Positions 54,341 to 64,000 of a stretch of 64,000 bases of DNA are shown here, piece after piece; position 1 is the stretch's first letter; every line of letters starts with the position of its first letter. The notes under the pieces are model-generated. The model was not told the origin of the DNA and did no database searches. It saw nothing but the letters and a program-made list of their open reading frames with translations. The DNA comes from Diplolepis rosae. Its lineage: Eukaryota; Arthropoda; Insecta; Hymenoptera; Diplolepididae. The DNA lies in contig JAPYXD010000710.1 in NCBI GenBank assembly GCA_030998225.1, positions 32,441,501 to 32,505,500 on the forward strand. The letters are read 5' to 3'. The translations under genes were made by a program, and so were the position numbers.

Positions 54341-57300
54341 GTTTCTGAAAAAAAGTAAATATTGAATTTCAAGACAAGTGTATTTTTAATATCTGTGATT
54401 TTAGAGCCTCCGTAATTTCACGTAAATAAATTACTTCTCTGTTGTATATAGTTTAGAAAATTGTTCATTATCCGGATGGAAATTGAGATTTACAAAAGTA
54501 TCCGCATGTATTATATCGACTAGATATCCCGTGTTCACTCGTACTTATTTACCCCAGGTTTTCGATTACGACCATGGATTGACAGGAACCGAAACATTTA
54601 CTTCATTTCAAGTAAGACGTATACGTTTTTTACCAACTGGAGATTTGTCATAATAAGATACTCAATCGCAGACATCACTTTCGAATTTAGCGAAAGCATT
54701 TTTCTTGTGAGCAGACCGGCGTCTCGCGGATCGCTTTAGTCGTGCGATAAATCGTTCTTCGGACGTTTGAAGAATTGTGTTTATTAGCGACGGCTTTGCA
54801 TGAACCCATTGAAAGTCAGTGCCGTCTCTCGCGATCCGTCGAGGGATTTTAGGGCAACATGGAAGTGCCAGGGTGAGTTTTCCGTCTGTAGGGTAGCTCG
54901 TGATAAAGTAGTTCTGGACTCGGAACGAAACTGGAAAAGAAGGAAAAAATGCGAAAGAAATAGTATGAAACAGTAAGAGAAAGAAGGATAGATGGTAAAG
55001 GAGAGAAAAAAGAAAGTAGGGGTAGGAAGCTTGGAGGAATAAGGCAAGGATAATCGAAGCAATCGAATAGTGGCGTTCGCAAGAGACGAGGGCGTTGGGC
55101 CGCGAAATGAATTCCTCCCTAACTGAAGAGAAGGTGAGGAAGAAGGACGAGGTGAAAGGAAGGGTGTAGGTAGATCGAGAGTGAAGGGAAAAGGCGACCA
55201 ACCCCAAAAAGTGAAGACGCGGCTGTTCGGAGAATGATAACGCCACGTTAGAACGAAGATTTGTGAATACATTAGAGAGAGTGAGAAAGACAGGGTGAAG
55301 ATGTGGATGTGAGGGGTGTGTAGTCAGTCCTTCTGACAAACCTTCTGGAAAACGGACGAGAATCTCTCTTCGCGTATTTTATCTGCCCCGATCGAACGAT
55401 TTGAGGGTCTCATTCTCAAAACTCTAGACCAACTTCGATCACGTCCTTTCGTTATCAACGTTACCGCAAACTGTGGACCGGACTTTTACTAAGAAAGACA
55501 AATTTCCTTCGGTTCGGCCATCCTTTAAATTAAGACATGTTCGATTTGTTCGTACATCAAGTTTCACCATGGCGTTGAACTTTAATCACATTTCAGAGTA
55601 TACAAAGTGGAGCTTTGCAGTCGTCTAATGTCAAGAAAAAGTGCTGGGAATAATCCATGCCTTCTATGTGAAAGAGGATTATGCTAATTTGCGGAAAAGC
55701 TTTATGTTGATTGCATTTAGGGGTGAAGGACTTTTTATCTGTATTTTGTTTGGAATTGCAATAGGGATCAACTTTTACTAATTTTGCTTTTGAGATCAAA
55801 TTTTTGATTGAGTTGTATGCCCACGATTGATTCCCGCATAATTGATCTTTTCATAATGATTGGATGAGACTCGTGTCTTAATTTAAAGACAAGAAGATCA
55901 TATCCTATATTGCAAATTAACTAAGAAGCAAATTTCTAGATAGAACAACTTCTGGTACCAAGTATTGGTACTCAAGAGATTGAATTATAGGTTTCAAGTT
56001 AGTGGTCAGTAATCAGCATCAAGGCACATGGTCAGCCGATGCAAATTTTATCTCGAGAAAATAAATTTAAAGAGAGTGAAAGGGGAAACGTTCGGTTGCG
56101 TTATTAGAGGTGGAGACATCGGTTCAGCGTGTCGACCAGAGGCTAGGCCATTTCTCTTTCTTCCTTAGTCGCCCTTTTTCGCTCTCTTCTTCTCCTTTTC
56201 TCTCTTGCACTCTCTCGGCGAGAGACTGATGGCAGTTTATATTACGTGGATTCATATTACCGCCAATTAAATTCCTATATCACTTTGGCTCCGGTGTTCA
56301 TGCGTTATATGGGGGATACTAGGTTGGTGCATACCTTGTGCCTCAACACTCTCGTGCCTTGTATACATATGTATATTGTATTTACCTGCTGCTTTCCTAC
56401 CGGATAGATATTAAGTGAGTCTTTGAACTTGACTTTAATGTTCTTAACTTTTATTTCATACGTTATCGCGTTAATATCAACAACATATCGTGCGTGTGAC
56501 TTTAAGTTTATTCCCCTTTAACTACTTTCCCTGATATCAAAAAACACTTTAAATAACACATCGTAAAATGACAAATATTATAAACAATTACTTTCTGTGT
56601 CATTCCATTTTGAATATTTGTCGTATTTTTTCGCTCTTCAAACACGTTTAAGGTCTACGGTATTCTGCTAATCTTTCAGCTTATTATTTTCTTGAATATG
56701 TCACAATCTCTTGAAGGGAAAGTAGTATTTCTATTTTCATACACAAAGATATCTTTAATTGATTTTTTTTTGTTCGAATGCTTGATTGATATATTATATA
56801 TACTACTAGTGATGAAAATATGTGAAACTGATGATAATCAATCATCAAAACAACAAAGAGAAAAATATACAGTAATAATTTTCTATTAAGATGCTCATTC
56901 CTATTCGTAGAATAAAATATCGTACGGGTTATCATGTGTATTTTACACAGGACAATACACTTAATAACACATACATAAATATCGTAAGGATTACTATCTA
57001 TCTTGCACTCACTAAAATAATGATGGTAACTTGTACAATATATTATTTTTCGAATGGGAACAATACAGTGTCTTTTCTCATTTCAATTTGTAGTTTTTTT
57101 TTTTTTTTTTACTTATTTCATTCAGAAACTTATTTGTAACCCTTCAATCAGTTTGTTGAGGCAAATTCATTGGGGATCAGTCATAATCATCTGAATAAAT
57201 AGCTAGATATTAGTCACTGAATGAAATTAGTAAGAAATAACTCTTGATTGAAAGTAAGACAGATTCATGTTAGAAGGAGGATATGCGGAGAAAAATGGAT

Positions 57301-59071
57301 ATAAGGGAATTCGCATTGATTACTGAAATTCCTGTAAAAAAACTTTACGTTTGATTTTTCAATACACAGAAGGGAGTGTTATGTTGCTTTGCAATGATTA
57401 CTGGAATTCAGCAATCATTGCCAATTTGCCCGAAACTCCCTTTTATTTATTGGGAAATCAATTGTAAAAAGAAAAAGAAAATCTCTGATACCAGCATCAC
57501 AGTTAAAAGTGACCCATCCACTTACATGCAACTTTGAACTGAAAATTTTTTAATCTGCGCAAAGATACGTAGAATGTATCTTTTCAAAATAAATTAAATT
57601 TATTTTTAAGAGGAATGATTGGTAAGGAGCGCGGGCCAATAACGAATTAGAAAAGATCACTAGGAGGCTGGGAATCAACATTAGCTGGCTAAGAGCATAG
57701 TTACCGATTTATTCGAGAAAAAAGAGAAGTAAGAATATCTTGGCAGGACACAAGGGGATTGAATTCGCGTCGTCATTCCAGAATATGAGATTTCCACGGA
57801 AGCGGGTATAGGTCGAGGGTGGAGTCGTGTGTATTCAAGAGGAGCAGAATTTCAGGGGCGGATAAAGTGCGCTCTCGCGATCGTTCAACGCGGATATACG
57901 TAATACATATATGTATGTGTATGTGCTCATATATATGCCTGCATTTATTTGTATACGTATTTGTACGTTCGTTTACGTGCATGTATATTTTTCCACGTAT
58001 ATTTATCTATGTGTACGTGCAGATTTGTATGCACACGTATACTTTCACGAATAATCGTAGGTACGCATACATAGACGTGATATGGGCGCATGTGGAAAGA
58101 CGAGAGAAGACATTATTGGATTCTGAGCATTCCCAGAGTTATTAAAATTCGAAGCCAGACACGAGTGAGAGAGACCACGAGTTCGAAAAGAAACCGCCGC
58201 TCTTAGAAGGGCAAGACGATCTTGAGAATATTAAAGTCCCAATACGCTGCTCGCCTTTTGAGAAAAGGCGATCCCTTTCCTTGTTCCGGTCTTTCAGCTT
58301 CGCCCTACCAAATTAGTCAATATCCGAAACCTAGAAAAACAGTTGCCAAAAATTACGTAATATTTTACTGTCACACATAATAATTACACCAGAAATATAA
58401 TCTTAATTTTTTACAATCAAATAGATTCAGCTGTGTATTTCAAGCCATGTCGTGAGAGCTTTTGTAATAAAATGTTTGAAGAAAGATGATCCTCGTGTCC
58501 CTTTCAAGAATTAATAACTTAAAAACGGAGTATCGTTTTACGTAATTTTAAAATGCACTCTGATTGAAATTAGAGGAGTCGGAGGGGTCGATAAAGTCAG
58601 GAGTTTCCTCGTCGAAACGAAATGACAGGAAGGGGGTTTCTTGAAAAATACGGGGGTGATTAGGGGGGTACTATAGCATGTGAACAAATATAGAAATTCT
58701 CCTATAATCTGTATAATCGCCCGGCGTCGTTGTCCATCAATCATACTTCACAATGAACTTAATATGATACGCGGAGGTAGACCTCAACCTATACAATATG
58801 TTGGACGACTTTGCGGTAAAGGCTGAATGTATCTAACCTATACGGCATCGTTTGCAATGATCGCTCAACCTACAGATAACAATGTACACATGCACGACAC
58901 ATGGTTGCATTTTGACGTACGCTCTCGTTTATACCTCTGTCAATTTTCACTGGCGTGGAGAGAACATTCTTGAAAGTTGTTCAATTTCTTTCTCAATGTC
59001 ATTAACTCAATATTCAAAAGTCAAATATTTCCTCAAAAGTTAAACTGAGAAGGTTGAATTATACTTTTGAG
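54341..59071. other. Low-copy sequence, no supported gene
   Basis: G+C-richer blocks at 54540-55570, 56030-56400 and 57600-58330 alternate with AT-rich DNA. The 225-codon minus frame at 54662-55339 contains no ATG and comes from a purine-rich plus strand (54930-55200) that lacks stops on the other strand in several phases. A (TATG)-like run lies at 57890-58060. A lone CGGAGAAAAATGGATAT at 57284 resembles a CACGGAG end without partner. Confidence 0.45.
57890..58060 (+). repeat. Imperfect TATGTG/TACGTA-rich low-complexity tract
   Basis: Many ATGTAT, TGTATG and TACGTA words without strict period. It explains the 108-codon frame crossing it. Confidence 0.7.
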
Positions 59072-59372
59072 TTGAGGGGATCCGCCACCTTTAATTAGTA
59101 TACTTTTGATTTTTTGGATATTTTCCAAAAATGTTTTTTTGTTTATTTTCTATACTTTTCTGAGTATGTGTGTAAATTTTCAGGGCAATTTGATTTTTTT
59201 TTCGGAAAAATAAATAAAATTAAAAGTTACTACGATTTACGAATAACGCGTTTTTAGGGAAAATTAGCTTTTTACACAAAATATTAGTTTCATGTCTTTG
59301 CTAATATTTCTCAATTATATGAAAAATAGTATATAACAGGTATTCCTATAAAAACACTATATATTGCATTTA

Positions 59373-59414
<42 letters not shown>

Positions 59415-59952
59415 TTAGTAACACAATTTTGACTTTACTATAAGACTCTTTAAACTCCGTTTTCCGCAAGTTCTGATTTTCCGTGTTTGTTGCAACATAT
59501 GTTTGATTAAAGTCTAAGGTATTAGACACAAACCTTCGAAATTTTTACCACTTATTCTTTGTTAAATTATCAACATTTTTGGGCATGGAAAGCACTCTTG
59601 CTAAAAAAATAAAAACAAAATTTTTTGTGATATTTTTTATTATTTATTTTATTTGTAACTTTTTTCAGTCATGTTACTGTATTTTCCATGTCCAGAAAGT
59701 TGCTACACACTGTAAGGAATAAAATAAAAAAAGAATCATGACAATTCGTTAAAAAAAAAAAGCTATTTAAAGTCAGAGAACTTCAAAAAAATGCTCAAAA
59801 AACTTAACATTTTTAGTTTAAAAATACATAAAGTAGCTGGAAGTTTTAAAAAACTCCAAAACCTTTCTAAATAAAGGTACTAAACATAAAAAAAATATAT
59901 GGAAGGTCTATACTCAAAAAATAAAAATATTAAAGGTTGCGGATCCCCTTAA
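59072..59952 (+). mobile_element. GGATCCGCC/TTAA element, full-length copy 4
   Basis: Left end TTGA then GGGGATCCGCCACC, right end AAAGGTTGCGGATCCCC followed by TTAA (59949-59952). At 881 bp it is the only copy with both ends and the complete body, so it is the reference for the family. It has a (TA)n run at 59375-59411 and no transposase frame. Confidence 0.8.
59375..59411. repeat. (TA)n microsatellite, about 18 units
   Basis: Alternating TA run within the GGATCCGCC element; a shorter TA run lies at the same place in the 3.9-kb copy. Confidence 0.95.
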
Positions 59953-60910
59953 TAATACGACTTTCTGTTTTCTTTGTTGATTTTCTCAGTTTTGGGGTAG
60001 TAAAAATTAATGGTACGCCATTGTAAGTTTTTAGTGCGAATTATCAATGAGAAAAAAAGATCAAACAGCCGTCGCTGTGTTCGAGAGTTGATCGATGGGT
60101 ACATTATGGTGCAGATAGTGAAATATAAATAGAGATCGAAGATCGGTACGTGCTGGTAGCGAATTCCTTTCAATCGAGTGCAATGATTTCACGTGGGAAT
60201 AGAAACTCTGGTTCGAATTTATACGTAGGATGACCGGTTGCACGAGACAAATTCTCGTAGTATGCCTTGTGAATTATTGCCAGCATACCTCGCATCGCGT
60301 CAAGAATTAATCTTTGCCAGAAAGAAGGTTTCAAACAGATAAGTGAAACTCGCTTTTCTTCATAAACTAGAATTACTTTAAATCAGAGCGAAGAAAAATA
60401 TTTGAATTAAGTCAGTAAGAAACTTGGGCAAGCATAATTTTGATTCTTAATTATGCTTATTGCTATGAGTGTGTGTTACTCAATTAAAACCGTAATATTT
60501 CCTCTCTCAACCACTGGATAAATCGAGCATCTGGAAATGATTACTGGTTCATTGAATTATTTCAATCAGCTTTATTCTTTGGCAATTTATTGATTATTTC
60601 ATACCGGCTAGCGAATTAAAACGAACTCGCTATTGAGAAAGTTCGGCACGAGCTGTTTTCGAACAATCAGATTAGATTTTCTCCGGGGTCCTCGTGAAAA
60701 GCAGAACGCTCATAAATTTCGAATTGCATCGAAGCGTTCAAAGGGGTTCAGCGAGACTAATGCTAACTATTCTTCACAACCCTTTTTTTTTTGCCAAAAT
60801 CGCTAATCAACGTTTACACCCCTTTTTCTCTTCCCCAAAGGAAGATTTATTTTTATTAAATTATTTTCATACATACAAATTAAGGAGAATTCAAATTTCA
60901 TTTTTAGATC
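59953..60910. other. Low-copy sequence, no supported gene
   Basis: Frames of 60-86 codons on both strands (for example 60694-60954 plus, which runs on into the next transposon end) have no recognisable features. No repeat ends seen. Confidence 0.4.
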
Positions 60911-61583
60911 TTAAGGTAGTACGATCACGAAAATTAGACCTTAGGCAAAAATAGATAATTTTGCTTTCAAGAATAGCAATATTATTATTGAAGGGCTAAT
61001 TTGAAAGAGAAAAGATTATTTTTCATGCAAAAAATTTGAAACACAAAAAAATAATGTTATTAATAAATTTTATTTTTGCCCAAACTTATTTTCTTATCGC
61101 TTCGAGCCAAATTTTTAAAAATGATGTGATTCTAATAAATCATGGTTCATTTTTTTAGGAAGAAGATTCTCTACAACTTGACCGTTTCTGATTTTTGAAA
61201 ATGAATTCTTTAATGGCTAAAATTATAAAAAAACAATTTTTCAAAACAAAATTTTTATAAACAAATTGCTGTATTTGATAATAATTAATTCAATTTCAAA
61301 AATAGGAAACGGTCAAGTTGTAGAGAATCTTTTTTCTAAAAAAATGAACCGTGATTTATTAGAATCGCATCATTTTTAAAAATTTGGCTCGATGCGATAA
61401 GAAAATAAGTTTGGGCAAAAATAAAATTTATTAATAACATTATTTTTTTGTGTTTCAAATTTTTTTCATAAAAAATAATCTTTTCTCTTTCAAATTAGCC
61501 CTTCAATAATAATATTGCTATTCCTGAAAGCAAAATTATCTATTTTTGCCTGAGGTCTAATTTTCGTGATCGTACTACCATAA
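60911..61583. mobile_element. GGTAGT/TTAA foldback element, full-length copy
   Basis: Left end TTAAGGTAGTACGATCACG, right end CGTGATCGTACTACC followed by ATAA (mutated TTAA). The arms of about 300 bp mirror each other nearly perfectly (AAATTAGACCTTAGGCAAAA on the left, TTTTGCCTGAGGTCTAATTT on the right; centre near 61245). The copies at 25850-26272, 30054-30919 and 33418-35287 are shorter, diverged or interrupted. No frame. This copy is the reference for the family. Confidence 0.85.
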
Positions 61584-62503
61584 ATAGTGAAAATAAATGA
61601 ATTTCAATAGAAATCATTTACTCGAAGTGTTTAGTGAATGAAAAATTAAGTAAAGTTTTTGAATTAAATTGATTGATGGTGTTCGTGTTTAACTGAGCGA
61701 AGCTCGACTCTCAGCGTGTTAAATAGCAATTGAAACAAAAAAGCGACCAGTATATACCACACATTGTCATCCTGTTTCGCGCTTAATGATTTAATTTAAT
61801 CTTCGTGATGGCGAGTCACGATAACCAGCACCGGATGTTCCAATTGTTACATTTTCATGGCTTCCATCGGCATCAAAGCTCATTACTGCAACTCGGCTAT
61901 GTAAGTTGCTTATTATCGATGTAAATTCACACACCCATAAAACTTTATACTTATTCGAATGAACATACATTTATTTTCTCGTTGGTAAAGAAAAATGCCA
62001 CCGGAACTCCGTCCTTCGTGTTTGATTTTCGGTTTGCATTACTGCCAATCGGGCCGGAAAAATCTTTAGAGAATTTTTCCGCTTGAAAAATCTGACCGAA
62101 TATTCGCCGACCTCCACTTTCAATTTCGTGATTGCTATTTTAAATAATTGCATATCTATCCGACAGTTACGTTTGTACGGGCCACTTCAACCGAGCTGAT
62201 TTTCTTTACGCTTCGAAACTTTCCTATTCCCGGAGTGCATCGATCACAGATTATTTTAAGTAATTATTCTCTAATGGATGCAGCGGATGCAGCAAATATA
62301 CTGCAGTGTCGAAAGTTGGGCGAGTGTCGATTCATACTTCCTTTTTAAAGTACATTTACAATTTTTTCTCTATCTATCACTGTTATTTGAACAAAGTTTT
62401 TCTAATATTTTGAAATTGAAAGGTATTTGCAACGATTGATCAATCATTAAAAAGTTGACATATTTTTATGTCAACATTTAGAATTATCAAAATGATAAAA
62501 AAA
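61584..62503. other. Repeat-poor sequence, no supported gene
   Basis: Mixed composition, G+C-richer at 61680-61880 and 62000-62340. Frames of 60-66 codons are not recognisable. No repeat ends until 62504. Confidence 0.4.
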
Positions 62504-62707
62504 CACACAAAAGAAAGTCTAGTTAAAACAACCGGAATTCCGGTTAGTCCATATTTAAAATTTTTTTCTGGTTATTTCTACCAGAATTCTGGTTATTCCA
62601 AACAGATTTTAAATAACCTGAATTTATAGTTATTTTAACCAGAAAATAACGTTAAATACGTCCTAACCGGAATTCCGGTTATTTTAACTGGAACTTTTTT
62701 TTCAGTG
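62504..62707. mobile_element. CACTGAG-type foldback with AACCGGAATTCCGGTT units
   Basis: Right end TTTTTTTTCAGTG; left end decayed (CACACAAAAGAAAG). The interior is made of AACCGGAATTCCGGTT words (62529 onward, 62668 onward) and degenerate relatives such as ACCAGAATTCTGGTT. The next bases belong to a CACGTGAC element, so this copy marks its truncation point. Confidence 0.7.
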
Positions 62708-63249
62708 TGAGATAAATTTTTTTGGTTAAAAAATATCTTGCTCAAAATTTAGTAAATGTGTCAGAAAATAATAAGGAACGTCTTTTAACTTCGTTTTAGT
62801 GAAAATTCTGCAACATTTTTCATTTTAAAATATAAAACTGAAGTATTATCGGCAATTGCAGTTCTACAACTACATTTCCACGGTGAATGAAAAATCGCCT
62901 TGAAATTTTGAGAAATGAATAACAATTAACTGAGACCGGTCTGTTATGTCTTGAATATTCATACAAATATTTAAACATTTTTATAAAAATAAGTAATTTT
63001 AGCAAAGCAAAGTATATTACCGACAGTGTTAGACCAGTGCAACATAACTCAAAACACTGAGTTAATTGGTATTAAAATTTTTTTTTTATATTAATACACT
63101 ATCCCTTCCCCTATTCCTTCCATATGCTGTTATTTATTATTTCCTAAATTTTTACCGATTTTTTTCTATTTAAGATTTTATAAATGATGAGTAGAATCGA
63201 TAGCCAGGAACTGGATTGGTCACGTGACCTGTATGGCCTATGGCCTCAA
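62708..63249. mobile_element. CACGTGAC/TTAA element, left-truncated copy
   Basis: Right end TTGGTCACGTGACC, then TGTATGGCC, ATGGCC and TCAA (63246-63249). The interior shares ATATCTTGCTCAAAATTTAG, GTCTTGAATATTCATA and CTTCCCCTATTCCTTCCATA with the 23.4-26.4 kb copy. The left end is lost at the CACTGAG-type element. Confidence 0.7.
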
Positions 63250-64000
63250 AGTAAAAAACACTTTTTGGAAGGAACTAAATTTTAGTTGAATTCAATGAAT
63301 CGTTTCGATGCTAAGCGTGAAATATGTTTTACATTGAAGCATAAAATGACAGCAGTTAAATGAAGTAGAAATGAGACAAGAGTAAAATGTGGGTATAATA
63401 TTTTGAAATTTGGATAACAATCGGTTTGAAAGGAGAACAGCTTTCATAAAGACGGAAGTTGGGGTGTGAGGTACATTTTCAGGTTTGCTCATATAGTTAT
63501 CCCAGTTTCTGGGCGTCATGTGAGGTTCATATCTGGCAGGACATTCGGTACGCCTGCGAAGTGATATAACGTCACGTTACAATGTAAAATACAACGATAA
63601 AATTGCGGCAGCCTACGGTGATCATTGTATAAAATAGTACACTAGCATGATAGCCAACACTTCCGAACGGCACGCATCGCCGAGCGTGATTTACGAGGTC
63701 GGTTTTGCAGTTCTATTTCGTTTTGTCCATTTATATCCAGAGGGTTGGTTTAATCGTACCGCCATGTACCCAGCCGCCCTGAAATTAAGCCCTTCCAACG
63801 ATTATCCTTAAACGACCATATTCCACGGCTCTTGGAAATATTATAAAATCGCTGTAATATTACTCTAAGATATTATATAAATCTTCCATATACAAGGGAT
63901 ATAAAAAGAATAAAAAGCATTTTCACCATATTAAAAAAAATCTAAAAAAAAGTATAGAATTATATTATATTTGATTACATTGTAAATGTGCTGTTTACAT
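63250..64000. other. Low-copy sequence, no supported gene
   Basis: A 75-codon minus frame (63292-63519) starts at ATG but is not recognisable. G+C-richer at 63530-63830, AT-rich to the edge. No repeat ends seen. Confidence 0.4.

Noticed and set aside
54662..55339. 225-codon open frame, minus strand, the longest in the window
   Set aside because: It contains no ATG, begins at TTG, overlaps other long frames in different phases and lies in a purine-rich tract in which stops are rare on the opposite strand. No domain is recognisable.
1..64000. CRISPR arrays, operons, bacterial promoters or terminators
   Set aside because: No regularly spaced identical repeats with unique spacers were seen, and the sequence is eukaryotic in character. 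Inverted repeats here are transposon ends.

Overview
This window reads as AT-rich animal nuclear DNA, most likely from an arthropod and plausibly an insect. The evidence is a decayed insect-type mariner transposase, a pogo-type element, many short inverted-repeat DNA transposons, and the lack of bacterial gene organisation. No host protein-coding gene could be supported. Open reading frames are short, many start at TTG or GTG, and the longest (225 codons, 54662-55339, minus) has no ATG at all. The window is best described as intergenic or intronic sequence packed with nested, mostly non-autonomous mobile elements. Between them lie lower-copy stretches, several of them richer in G+C.

Layout. 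1-5.2 kb: a direct repeat, then a nested stack (CACTGAG-type element holding a CTCTCTAAA element and a hAT-like element with an 8-bp target duplication), then a CACGTGAC/TTAA element carrying other insertions. 5.2-16.7 kb: a tRNA-like sequence, a 0.7-kb foldback, small TTAA and CTCTCTAAA elements, and low-copy DNA. 16.7-28.3 kb: the most interesting part, with three palindromic elements whose arms carry hammerhead-ribozyme-like motifs, beside a 3-kb TTAA element that has swallowed a mariner relic, one of the ribozyme elements and a GGTAGT element. 28.9-35.3 kb: an almost perfect 288-bp palindrome, two nested GGTAGT elements and two CpG-rich CGAAGC elements. 35-47 kb: mostly low-copy DNA with one CTCTCTAAA element, a solo ribozyme arm, a (TA)n tract and a second tRNA-like sequence. 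47-64 kb: further TTAA families, a pogo-type element, foldbacks and low-copy DNA.

Most repeats fall into a few groups. (1) At least five unrelated families flanked by TTAA whose first inner bases are GG. (2) Elements ending CACTGAG or CACGGAG plus an A-run with 2-bp target duplications, whose interiors are built from short palindromic words. (3) CTCTCTAAA elements with TA or AA duplications. (4) Palindromic elements with outward-reading hammerhead motifs near both ends. Several insertions sit inside copies of other repeats whose uninterrupted version is also in the window, which supports boundaries and target duplications without outside data.

The standout is group 4: eight hammerhead-like motifs, six of them in three head-to-head pairs, with four copies keeping the conserved core. 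Such motifs are known from Penelope-like elements, retrozymes and satellites. No reverse transcriptase or endonuclease frame is visible here, so these copies are non-autonomous or relics, and self-cleavage is inferred from sequence only.
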